Source of the DNA: Actinomortierella ambigua
Lineage: Eukaryota; Mortierellomycota; Mortierellomycetes; Mortierellales; Mortierellaceae
Reading direction: 5' to 3'
Assembly: GCA_016098155.1 (NCBI GenBank)
Contig: JAAAJB010000323.1
Span: forward strand, 1 to 40,973
Length of the DNA: 40,973 nt
A model generated the notes under the pieces. That model ran no database searches and was not told the DNA's origin. It worked only from the letters and a program-made list of their open reading frames with translations. Within the stretch, counting starts at the first letter, position 1. Every line of letters begins with the position of its first letter. Position numbers and translations under genes: made by a program. Below, one piece after another: positions 1 to 10,213 of the stretch.

Positions 1-50
<50 letters not shown>
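1..50. repeat. (AG)n microsatellite
   Basis: The left edge of the window is an uninterrupted AG dinucleotide run of about 49 bases, ending in 'agaaagtgac'. It probably continues beyond the window. It is a simple microsatellite, with no telomeric TTAGGG-type motif. Confidence 0.95.
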
Positions 51-52
<2 letters not shown>

Positions 53-3000
53 TGACAGCGACCAGTCGGTCTGTGCTCATGCAGAAAATGAAAAACGGTG
101 TAGGCATGTCAACACAAACTCGTCCTTCCCCCCCACCATACTCGCCTGACCTGAGTCCGCCAATCCTACTCGCTAGTTCAGAGGTCTAAACGTTAGACAG
201 TGACAGTTCATATGGCTACACACCTGCCTTGCCATGGAACGTGTGCGTATATATGTGTGTGTATGGATAGGGAGGCTGTCAATGGCCTTGATTGCCTTGG
301 GGTTTTGCTTTGCGCACTATTACTCATGTGGACTGATAAACCCACCTTGGTCTAGGCCCTCTGCCTGTGTTCATAAAAAAAAGGCCTGGGCGAGTTTTGA
401 TAGCGATTGAAAACGCCAGGCTCATCCTATACTCCTTACCCCCCAAGATTGAGTGCATCATCATCGAGCTTGGGGACTAGTGAGCAGTTCAATATCGAAA
501 TGACTTTGAATCGCTGGTGGAGATGCTGGGGGGTGGAGAAGGAAAGGGAACTGCAAAATATCGGTTCTCCCGGTGTGGGCGCTTGTCGACAATACCAGAG
601 ACTCTGCGCTCTTTATACTGTGGTGGGCTACCCTTTTTCTTTTTGAGGATCCCTTTCTTCTGCAAGTCAATCGTTGAGAGACGAAGCATGCAGTCCATTG
701 ATTGCGACCATGTACCCGGAGGAGAGAAAAAAACGACGACAGACCACGTTTGTGATGTATTTGTTTTCCGTCCAGCAGATCGAAGATTCATCGTGATGTC
801 ACTCGAGCTCGGGAGTGTGTGTGGGAGGGGAAGGGGGAGGGGAGGGTGAAGAGTGGGTCTGGAGCGCATCTGATGGCAGAAGCTAACCAGGTATACGGAC
901 CCAAACTACTCAGTTCAATGCCGTTGGTTGCCAGAAGCTACACATGTAGGCAGTGGCAGAGGAATCAAGCGCGAGTGCTGCGCCTCCCGAAGAAAGAGGG
1001 AGCCGTGACGAATAAGGAATGCCTGTGCTCACCGGCCATGTTGTACAACCAAGTGTGTATTGACTTGAGAAGGTGGTCTATTGATTGGACCAGAGTTTGT
1101 CAAAGAGTTGTGGAGACTCTTACCATGATCGAAATTGGAAGTTTTCTTTGGGTGGTCGCGACGATCTCTTGGTAGTTGGGTAGTTGGCTGGAGCCTATTG
1201 AAGATATCTTCCCCCGTACATGCTGCATTCCGGTTTTGTTTTTGCTATCACGGTCTCTCATGCGTGCTTTTTTTTTTAAAAAAAAAAAGCGGCGCGAAGA
1301 ACCTATCATAGTCACCTGTAGTGTTCTGCCTCGTTTTCCAGATCGTCCATGTTGTCCGCACCATCGGATGACTCCCCAATGCTCCATTCGTGATCCGTTG
1401 CCCTCTGCAGAATCTTCAGCCATGCTGCCGGTACCTCTGTTGTTTGAAGGCCTGATAGCGCTACCTAGACCCAGCTTTTAGCCGACTCTTGAGCGACAAG
1501 CAAAGTGTATCTAAACGCCTTGCTTCGCTAAAACCTGCAAGCGCAATAAGAGAGTCTAGCTTCCGTCAACACAGACTTCAAAGTCCACTCGGTGGAGTGT
1601 TTCGTCATGAGTGTCACGTTTCCTCTGGAAGTAGGGCTGGGAAGGGATGCATGACTTTAGCAGCCTCACAGTGTTCCATAGTTGATCAAGTCTGCAATCA
1701 GCAAGAGAGTGTTGATGGACAGCCCTGGTCTGGTTACCTCAGGCATCGAGGGAAAGCAAGCAAGCAAGAATAGGCTATGTATACATTCATGGGATAAAGG
1801 GTGTTGATGATTCTTGTGTTGCTCACAATATCCAGCCCAGGTAGACCCATGCTACAGTCAGCGTTGCACGCCGATGGAGCGCTAGTGATTAGTTACCCAC
1901 CAGTATCCGTTCTAGTACAACCCCGTACTGGTAGCGATCCCTTAATGGAGAGCCCGGACTTGATGGTGGGCGAAAGTCACCTCTTGGTGCCGCAGCCCTA
2001 CCGACAGGCAGCCAGTTGATGCGATTGGCGATAGACGCCGCCGAGTCCGCTTTCCCATCATGTAGCACTACCTGGTGGAAGTCAGCCTGGACCCATGCTA
2101 TCTCTAGCAAGTGATGTGTACGTATCTGTGGTCTTTGTTATTGTTTATCTATTTCATGAATGGCTTGAGGGTAGACAGTTTATGTCTTCATGAGAGTTGG
2201 CAGGTTCTTTTGTCAAATCAGAGCGTGGGGTGGTGACTAAGCAGCAGAGTTTATCCAACTTCATTGCTTCCGGGGCGGTGCTCCAGATGCTGGGCATAGC
2301 CTTGTATCAACTACAAGTGCTTCTGCCTCTCAAAATTTGGTGCCTTGTCTACCCTCACTTTACTGAGAGAGAGAGAGCCAGCGAGTAGGTGTTGTCTCTC
2401 TTCCTGCGTCGGCTACTAAAGTCGACTTTGACGCAATTGCAGGTTCCAGCCATGTCCATATCGACCTCTTTGATTGAACCCTCGCACATACCCAGAGTAT
2501 CGCCATCTCCTGCATTCGAGTGCCTGCATATGGTTACATCTATGCCAGTACCTTCTTGCCCCTGCTGCTTTCAGCGCCAGCCATGGCCGTATCTGGAACG
2601 TTCAGCCCTTCGGGCTAAACACACTCAAGGGATGCGTCTCAAAAGTGCCACTACCCCCGGTCGTTCAGCGACATGACGTTGTCTGCGGACAGCCTCTATG
2701 GTTGCAATACATTGCTCTCCATTGTCAGCGTAGCCGACTCCTCGTAGCCGGAGTGCCCCAGCCCTGCTTTGATCAGGTACCTAGCATCAGTCTCTCTGAT
2801 GGTATTCACAGTGATGCTGGAGTCAGTGATAGTCAAGACTTTCAAGTGTCGTCGCAGGCTTGGGGCTCGGAATCGAGTAAGCAAATCGTGCAACCAAAAG
2901 TGTGAAATATAACCCATGGCTGTGGTGGTAATGGGAGAGGATAACCGTGTCGCTCCCTTCGTATGCATGTATACACACTCATAGTTTCCGAACTCGATTA

Positions 3001-3593
3001 GTCAAGGGTCCGCAAGGTGATTTCCCACCAAATCAAGGAGCACAAGCAAAATCTCGTTGTTCTAGGCCTAGATTTCGACCCACGCATCTAACTAGTATGG
3101 CTTCCGCTACGACTCCTTCGCTTCTTCAGATTCTTGTTCGACATTATTATGTTAGTAATGTTGATCGGATCTCGAAGTTCGTACCATTGCCGAGTCACAT
3201 ATGATCTCTGCCCTCGATGGGGGAGGAGGGTATAGCTCTAGACCAGTGCAATAGGCGAGGCATAGCAGACATTACCTGCCCACCTTTGTGTTCTTTACCG
3301 AGTAGATCTGTAACCTGATGGTCTTTCAAAAAAAATATATATATTACTATAGCTGTCTCTGCCGTTGTTGTCGTTGCTTTAGTCGTACTAGTTGTAGTCG
3401 TCGTTGCCGTTGCCGCCGTTGCTGCTGTTGGTCCTGTCATCCATGCCTATCCACGACGTGCCAAACTCTATCGCTAGACGAGCGTGACTGGTGATTTGGG
3501 ACCTTCCCCTGACCCGTAAACAAAAAATCCGTCCCATTTCCCGCTCCCCCGTCAGTAGCCATTCTCCCTCACCCCCCATACAACCCACACAAC
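51..3593. other. Gene-poor region with no convincing intact gene
   Basis: No reading frame here exceeds about 143 codons and none shows a recognisable domain. The stretch contains homopolymer runs (T and A runs around 1268-1290), a short GA run near 2365-2377, and a trinucleotide-rich GTT/GTC/GCC tract at about 3361-3435. Two minus-strand frames have protein-like composition but no start or splice logic: 1889-2110, and 2696-2968 (contains VLTITDSSITVNTI). They may be decayed remnants of genes or transposons. I cannot name them. The last few hundred bases should hold the promoter of the uS9m gene that starts at 3594. Confidence 0.5.
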
Positions 3594-4783
3594 ATGCTCC
3601 GTTCGCTGGTCCGGACAGCCGTAGCGCTGCCCCAGCGCACATGGGCGGCTACTGCTGTAGCACGTCCTCTTACTACAACCACCTCTCGCTTTATGTCGTC
3701 GATGAGCGAGCATGGAGCCAACACTGAGGCGGCATCGCATGAGGAGGCGAATCACTACGAGACGCTGAGCGGGTTCCAGCTGAAGCCAACCTCGCCGTCG
3801 TACTTTACGACACAACCCGTGTACAACGATCTGTTGGTGGAGCTGGATACGCTGTACCGTCAACATCGGCCGACGAGCAAATTGATCAAGGATGCGGGAT
3901 CGGTCCGCCCCAACTGGTTTGGCCGCGAGGGGATGACGGCGGCGGTGGGCGTGCAGTCGCTCAAGTCGTCGCAATACCGATTGGTGGTGAGCAAGCTCAA
4001 CCAGCTGGCAGCCCTGACGCCACGGTCGCCACGGGTTGAGCAGCTGTTGGCTCGGTTTACGAAGAGCGAGGACCAGATGGGTCAAAAGGCCAAGCCGCGG
4101 TTTGTGGATCAGTATGGACGAGCACTGGCGACGGGCCGGCGTAAGGAGGCAAGCGCGTCGGTGTATGTGGTCGAGGGCGAGGGCCAGATGTTGGTGAACG
4201 GTCTCGATGCGGCGAGCTACTTTAACAAGGCTCAGGATCGTGAGGCCCTGCTAAAGCCCTTCCAGGCAACTTCGCTGGTTGGAAAGTTTAATGTGTGGGC
4301 CCGTGTTCAGGGCGGTGGTACTACTGGTGAGTCAAAGCTTTCTGATCTGCTTCTACCTTCTTCACCTCACGTCGCTTCTTCTTTTTTTTTGTTCGAAAGG
4401 TAGAAGACATGAAGAAAAAGGAGGCTCCGAACCAATTGTGCTAACTTGAGCACATGTCTGTGGCATTTTTTTTATCATAGGTCAAGCTGAGGCCATCTCG
4501 CTGGGTATCGCAAAGGCACTGTTGACACATGACCCGGAACTGAAGTCGACCCTTCGTCAAGGTATGTTTATTGCACCGGATTGATCCGATTATTTTGCAG
4601 CTTTGATAGTCTGTTCTATTTTTTTTTGAACCAGCTTACAACCTGCTAATGTCCTTTTGTTTCTTCTTAAACTCACTCCACTCTTTAATAGCCGGCTGCG
4701 TTACCCGTGATCCCCGTGCTGTGGAGCGAAAGAAGCCTGGTCAGTACAAGGCCAGGAAAAAGTTCCAGTGGGTCAAGCGGTGA
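3594..4783 (+). CDS. MRPS9: Mitochondrial small-subunit ribosomal protein uS9m (MRPS9)
   Basis: Component of the small subunit of the mitochondrial ribosome, universal S9 family. Exons: 3594..4326, 4481..4561, 4692..4783, encoding 301 aa. Both introns have GT..AG borders and the joins restore the frame (GGT at the first, GCC at the second). The first ~35 residues are rich in Arg, Ser, Thr and Ala and lack acidic residues, as in a mitochondrial presequence. A fungal mitochondrial extension of ~170 residues follows. The S9 core then begins with GRALATGRRKEASASVYV and continues through a GGTTGQAEAISLGIAKAL motif. It ends in RKKPGQYKARKKFQWVKR, the basic tail expected of S9, which in bacteria reaches the P-site tRNA. 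The start is the first ATG after the upstream noncoding stretch and gives the targeting peptide. Identification is firm, and the introns are supported by recovery of the conserved core. Confidence 0.95.
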
Positions 4784-5136
4784 AAGCTTTTCGCGGACGA
4801 GCTTTTTTCTCATGTTTTGGCTCTCATTTGTGGAGGGTTTTCGAGGCGGAGGATTTTTCCTCAATCTATAGACTTTTAGTTGTTGCATGGTCGTTTGTCA
4901 ATCAAGTAAATTGTGCATTTTGTATCTCATCGCTTTATGTATAGATGTTTGTGCTTAGTGGTGAAGTCACTGTGAACAATAGTAGATGGAGAGAATCAAG
5001 CCTGGTCTAACGGCATAGACTTGAGGATTAAAAGCAGTGCGACAAGAAACGCTTGGAATATGCCTTCATGATTGCAGAAGTGGCGGAAGAGGATAGGATG
5101 ACCTATCATAAGAAATATTACGCCGCACTTAATGTC
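4784..5136. other. 3' flank of uS9m and intergenic spacer
   Basis: Holds the 3' untranslated region of the uS9m gene and an AT-rich spacer. I see no coding exon. It runs directly into the MGIPGLW pseudogene. Confidence 0.6.
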
Positions 5137-5551
5137 ATGGGCATCCCTGGTCTATGGCAGCTGCTGCGCGACAAAGGCCATTAAGATGACCTTTACACCA
5201 TCAGCGCATCCCCATCACTCACCGGGGCAAAGCTTGCACAATCCGGCCCGCCTTAATAGTCTCGACAAGGCCCTCGCAGCCCTCGAAAGGAGGATGAGCC
5301 AGCTTATCATATTATTGATTTTTGTGCATGTGACCGAATGAAGCAAGCTTCAGACGCGACCTACTTTTCGGTTTCCCCTCAAGCCAGTGGCAGAGAAGCA
5401 TGCTCAGTCCACACATCTCACCAAATTGCAACGTTCCGTCGCCCTTTTTTCGTCTCGTAGTTGCTACAGCTCCCACGCCTTTACATCACACCCTTGACAT
5501 TTCGGAGGTACCTCCTTCATTGGTTATCCCGCACTCGAGCTCGCTGTCATT

Positions 5552-5726
5552 AGTGGCCCGCTTCATCGGCTCCAGCAGATATACTACGGGCTCTGCCGAG
5601 TCATGGAGTGACTACGATAGTTGTGGTCTTGAATGCCAGAAATGTTCCATTGAGACTCATTGTCAAGGAGTGGCCCGCTTCATCGGCTCCAGCAGATATA
5701 CTACGGGCTCTGCCGAGTCATGGAGT
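5552..5726 (+). repeat. Direct duplication, 58-bp perfect repeat with 117-bp period
   Basis: The 58 bases at 5552-5609 recur exactly at 5669-5726. The two copies start 117 bp apart, exactly 39 codons, so the local frame (VARFIGSSRYTTGSAESW) is kept in both. Similarity fades just after the repeat. It lies inside the decayed MGIPGLW-type gene and is probably a recent segmental duplication. Confidence 0.9.
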
Positions 5727-6584
5727 TGCTACGACTCTTTAGTTTTCAATCGAATGCTCTCTTTTCAAGCTGTCAGGTTGTTGACGTGTAATTCTCTACT
5801 TCATTTCGACATCATTCTTAGACATGACGCTGCCGCAAGATTGCACAGCGAAAAGCTGATGGCGAGGAACATATTTCTTTTCAAGCCTTTGTAACTCAAT
5901 TCGACTAACACCGACAAAACATCTGCAACCGAGGCATATTTGGATTTGCTGGAGTCTGACGTGATTCGACAGAAGAGACGAGATGCACTGAAGGCATCGT
6001 TCAACCGTTTCAGGGGAAACCAAGAGTAACTGTTCTGGGCCCAGCGTACTCTTGAAGTCAATCTTCAGATGTCTGCCACGCATGCAGGGCTCCAAGTCAA
6101 CGAAGCTGGAGAAGCAGAGTTCGAAATTGCCTTCACCAACGTTCTCTCAAGAAGACGCAAAGTACTAGGAGATGCTCGCCATAATAGAGGTTAGTGCTCT
6201 CTTCTTTAATGCCCTATCTCTGACAATCATCTCATGCTATGCTGTCTCGTATCTTACTACTCTTTTGTTCTTGTGCATTTCAGACGAATCAGCCACAGGT
6301 GAATAGCCCATTCTCACAATTTCCTTTTTCATTCGTTTCGAGTCCTCGATACAACCATGTCTGGTTTGCATCTTGTTAACACGCGCTATTGACTTATCCG
6401 CTCTCCATGGGGCCCCATTGCACATTGCTCTTCGATTCAGCCACGTTGAAAATTGCAGAACTAGAGACACGATCTTCCTCAGCAACATCGGTGATGTCGT
6501 CCACATCTAGTCTCGATGCGGGGACGTTGACTTCATATACACGTTGTTCGTCGGGATAATGTTCACGCCCCTCGTGATTCAGGT

Positions 6585-6882
6585 CACTGTTTGTTACCGA
6601 CAACTATGTTACCGTCAACTCCAGAACTTGGCGGTCACGGTATACCGTCGAGCCCTGAAAGCTCTACCGCGGTAGTCGTCATGTGATAAGTGGCGACCCA
6701 TGCAAGCTGCGCCAGTTCTGATTCGAACCGGTGCCTTGGGAAAGTGCACCAGTCAAAAAGTATTTGTACGTAGAATATGCGCTTCATACGTAAAACACCT
6801 TGTTAGCGACGGTATACCGTTCACTACTCCGTCGACCTTACCGTACCGATCCAAGAACCTGTCTCGGTAACAAACACTATAA
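6585..6882. mobile_element. MITE-like non-autonomous element with terminal inverted repeats
   Basis: The 13-mer TGTTTGTTACCGA at 6588-6600 reappears as its exact reverse complement at 6864-6876. A second inverted pair lies inside: ACGGTATACCGTCG at 6637-6650 and its complement at 6807-6820, each with the palindrome ACGGTATACCGT. A further palindrome, CTACCGCGGTAG, lies at 6664-6675. TCAGGT occurs just outside both ends (6579-6584 and 6883-6888) and may be a target-site duplication, although it is short and the ends are ragged. At about 300 bp with no coding capacity, this has the form of a miniature inverted-repeat transposable element. It sits within the decayed gene at 5137-7622. Confidence 0.65.
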
Positions 6883-7622
6883 TCAGGTGTTGATACAGCG
6901 ATTACAACCGCCCCACTAGCTGGCCAAAAACGCTATATCTCGCCATAAGAGTTTGTCCGTCCTTTTGTATCTAAATGTAATCACTTTGCATACATGTTAG
7001 GACGTTATCTCAAGAAGACACTCGGGATGCCGACCACGATCTACTTGTTCCAGATTTCACAACGATCACGATGGCCAACAAGAGGCAAACTGTTGATGGA
7101 GGGAAAGGTGCAGTCCAACAGATGTTTCCAAATTTGGGACGACAAGACTAAACTTGGGCAAGAGATGAAACTTGCTTTGGACTCTATCCTTCTGCTTCAG
7201 CCTGAGGATGGTGTTTAGGTTGTCAGCCTCCTTGTGCGTGGTACGTTTATGACCTTGTCGAATGTGCTGAAAGATCCTCCCTCCCTTTTTTTCTCTTTCT
7301 CAACCATGTCTCTCGCGATGCCGCCTTAAAATGCTGTTTATTAGAGCCTCTGGTGGAATTTTACACCATGCATATGTATGCGGAGGCAACGTATGTGATG
7401 CGGAAGTTTGCAACTTGTTACGCTCTGGCGGGTTGCATGAACTTGTTCTCCGTTGGCCATTTGATGGAAGCATTCCAGCATGCCCAGTTGAAAGTGAGGA
7501 AGACCGTTGCAGCGATCCATCGAGTCAAGATTCGCCCCTGTTCAAACCCAAATGTGCCTCTGGCATGGCTAAGGCCCTCTTTCAAAAAACCGAAACTTGC
7601 ACCAGTCAGTGATGACGATTAA

Positions 7623-9044
7623 TTATATAATATATATAAATATCAATTGAAAAAATCATCAGTTGTTTTTTAGTGAAGAGCATGAAAGAGGAACAGCAAA
7701 CAGCCCTGCATCTCCACATTGAAAAAAATAGACAGCCAGCTCCAAACAAATAGCAAACCACCCGCCGAAATCACTATCGCACATTTGTTCAATTCGAGAA
7801 TGAGATATGCTCTTGTAGACTCTGGCGCCGTGCATCAGACATGGCATTGTTAACCACATTGATGGTAAGATTACTTTGGCTGTTAAAGACATTATCATAA
7901 CGGTCACATTTCAGCCAGGTGTTTGAGGATCGTCTTCGAGGCATTCACCAAGCATTCCTCTCCACGCAGTAAATATGAGAAGCTCGAGTGCTGCAAGAAG
8001 AAGCATAATCGCAGTGGCGAAGTGCTCATCGCAGCTGTATTCGTTCTCACAGCCGCCGTCTTCATTTCAATAGCAGCCCTAGTTCTCTTTGTCCATTGGA
8101 AAAATGCCCAGTATGTCGGTGAGAGATTGGGCGTCTAGGTTGCAGTGATCATCGTTGCTGGTTACGAAATTAGTGGGGTCAACAGGAACGATGAAATGAT
8201 GCCACTAACATGTGAGAAGATGGTCAGGCAGGTATAAGTATTATTAAGCTCAACCAAGGCTAGTGTCTGTTGCACTGTTCTGATGCCCACTTGGATGCTG
8301 TCAAAGTGAGTGGCAATTGTTTATTTCGGACTGCGTGTATATGTGTGTATTTATGGGTGTTTGGGTTCTTAAAGGGACACACATCCACTTCTAACTCTGC
8401 TCCCTCAAATGATGCGCACAGCGAATATTAGAGACGCTATCGCGCGCTTGCTTGCTCTTGGAGTTGCACAAAGGCTATCCCTCTCCTTTGATACAGCAAT
8501 ACCGCCACCAAAGCGAGAAGTTCGCGTAGCGAGCTAGCCCACGCGCGGCGAAACCGGGCGTGGCCGCTAGTCATCTACAAAGAGGGTCTTATCGAGCTGA
8601 ACCAGGGCCGCAAGGCCTTTGTTGGTATGCTCTGGCGAACGCTTTGACAAGGTCGTTTTCAAGATTATTGACCTTTAAGTCAACGACCAGCCATTCTTGT
8701 ACCTAACATTGTAGTGTATAATAAAGACTGCCATTATCATGAATAGTGTTTTGCTTCCTTGAAAAAAAAAAGAAAACACGAAGCATTTGGTGGGTTGAAA
8801 TGCCGTGAACTGTACTTAAGTTGATAACCTTACATGGCTGAAACACCTAAATGGAGGTATTTTACGTTCAGAACGTGATAGTTAGAGAGGTGTACGTACA
8901 AATTTTGTAATGGATGCAAATTAAGGGGTCGCAATTCTGCCCGGATTGTAAAAAAATATCCAATCCGTCAAGGAAGATAGGTGAATATTATGCGCTGCAC
9001 GCCGAGAGCGAGTGAATTCCTCCTTTTCCTTTCACATTCTCGAA
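7623..9044. other. Spacer with coding relics, including a 3' gene remnant near 8560-8725
   Basis: Two stretches resemble decayed exons on the plus strand. At 7923-8138 a frame encodes a basic segment followed by a hydrophobic stretch (VLIAAVFVLTAAVFISIAAL) that would form a transmembrane helix. At about 8565-8693 the frame VIYKEGLIELNQGRKAFVGM is followed, only after a frameshift, by SGERFDKVVFKIIDL and a stop. An AATAAA signal follows at 8720, as expected for the 3' end of a former gene. I do not recognise either family. The last part (8750-9044) is AT-rich and should contain the eL22 promoter. Confidence 0.35.
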
Positions 9045-9868
9045 ATGGCACCCACCGTACGTTTGCGGGCGAATGAGCAAAGAGTGGACCAAGAGGACTC
9101 ATCAGCAACACATCAACTCCATCAGGACATCACGGAGCAGGGATGGAGTGGCTCGATTAGGATCAACCATTCATCTCGATCGAGTCATCATCCAAACCTG
9201 CTGATGGAGAGAGGGACACAACCTTGGGATTCAACATGTCATGCGGAAACTATGATCCAGCTATGAACTAACATCAACCTACGGTTTTCACTACTTTCCT
9301 ACTTTCGGCTTTAATAGAAGGCTAACAAGAAGGTTTCGCACAAGTTCGTCATCGACTGCTCCGGCCCCGCCGGCGACAACATCTTCGATGCTGCTGGCTT
9401 CGTAAGTGATCTCGGTTCAGGAGGGCTGTAGTGTCTCACGACACGACTGTTTTTATTTCGACACTCGTCTTTGTTCGGCTTAGGAATGAAGGCTGTTCAT
9501 ACTCGAGTGTTGTTGGCAGGGACAGGAAAGCTGGGACATGCCACCGATCACCATCGCCACCACTAACAACTTCCCCCACCTGGATGTTTTCACTTTGATC
9601 CTAACAGGAGAAGTTCCTTCACGATCGCATCAAGATCGAGGGCCGCACTGGTGGTCTGGCCGATAAGGTCACCATCACCCGCGCCGATGAGAAGATCACC
9701 GTCGTTGCCAACATGGACTTCTCCAAGCGTTACCTCAAGTACCTGACCAAGAAGTTCTTGAAGAAGCACCAGCTCCGTGACTGGCTCCGTGTTATCGCCT
9801 CGGACAAGGGCACCTACGAGCTCCGCTACTTCAACGTCTCCAACAACGACGATGAGGATGACGAGTAA
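9045..9868 (+). CDS. RPL22: 60S ribosomal protein eL22
   Basis: Structural protein of the cytosolic large ribosomal subunit. Exons: 9045..9056, 9318..9401, 9608..9868, encoding 118 aa, close to the usual eL22 length. The first exon holds only four codons (MAPT) before a GTACGT donor. A tiny first exon is typical of fungal ribosomal protein genes. The mature sequence has the eL22 core: [20 protein letters not shown], then [29 protein letters not shown] and [20 protein letters not shown]. It ends in the acidic tail NNDDEDDE expected of the family. Strong C-ending codon bias in exon 3 suggests high expression. AATAAA at 9981 is a likely poly(A) signal. Identification is certain in practice. Confidence 0.97.
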
Positions 9869-10213
9869 AGGGAAAGTCTCCTTTCTTCTTTTTACACGTT
9901 TTTCCCGATTCTTCGGTTGGTAAGAACAAAATCATGCCTTTGCGGCGCCTCTTTCAAAAAAAAAACCTGCCTGTGGACTGAATAAAATCACAACAACTGG
10001 TCAAAAAAAAAACTCCCTATGTGTTCCATTTTTGATATAAATCTGGCGAGATGAAGACGAGCCAGCGCTTTATGCGCGAATCACAACTTCTGAGGACTTG
10101 CGCAACAATCATCCAACGGACAGAGCTTTCTTTTGTTTCGGTCGCAGGATAAGGGCGCTTCTTCAGGACAAGTGGTGGGTCGCACAATGGTGGAAAGGCC
10201 GAGCATCGAGACG
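9869..10213. other. 3' flank of eL22
   Basis: Contains the eL22 3' untranslated region with AATAAA at 9981 and two A-runs (about 9957-9965 and 10004-10011). No gene seen. Confidence 0.6.

Larger units (their letters stand above)
5137..7622 (+). pseudogene. Decayed multi-exon gene with XPG/Rad2-type N-terminus (MGIPGLW)
   Basis: The frame opens at 5137 with MGIPGLWQLLRDKGH. The opening MGIPGLW is typical of the XPG/Rad2/FEN1 structure-specific nuclease superfamily N-terminus. A TAA at 5182 stops it after 15 codons. Further coding-like pieces follow in the same orientation: SLDKALAALERRM (about 5240-5300); a frame with DKTSATEAYLDLLESDVIRQ (5915-6190) that carries a TAA at 6027 and needs a frameshift near 5900; a piece from about 7000 that shifts frame near 7145; KLGQEMKLALDSILLLQPED followed by TAG at 7216; and a clean C-terminal piece of about 90 residues (7344-7622) ending in PVSDDD. 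Relic introns are visible, for example GTTAGT at 6191 and GTACGT..TTAG at about 7241-7343. Several independent lesions plus a MITE-like insertion make this a pseudogene. Membership of the nuclease family rests on the first seven residues. The C-terminal pieces are not a domain I can name. Confidence 0.6.

Noticed and set aside
1..50. Possible telomere or satellite at the left edge
   Set aside because: The unit is the AG dinucleotide only, a common microsatellite.
1889..2968. Two minus-strand frames (1889-2110 and 2696-2968) as possible genes
   Set aside because: Short, isolated, without domain, convincing start or splice partners. At most they are relics.
6394..6603. Minus-strand frame of 69 codons with protein-like content (RVYEVNVPASRLDV), read as an inverted gene piece inside the pseudogene
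   Set aside because: The plus strand of the same bases is also open and gives a Ser/Thr-rich stretch in the orientation of the surrounding relic exons. The minus frame begins inside the MITE terminus. Inversion is not needed.
6710..6770. GGTTCGAATC-like B-box on the minus strand, possible tRNA
   Set aside because: The flanking bases do not form a T-stem or an acceptor stem, and no A-box or anticodon arm is found. It lies inside the MITE-like element.
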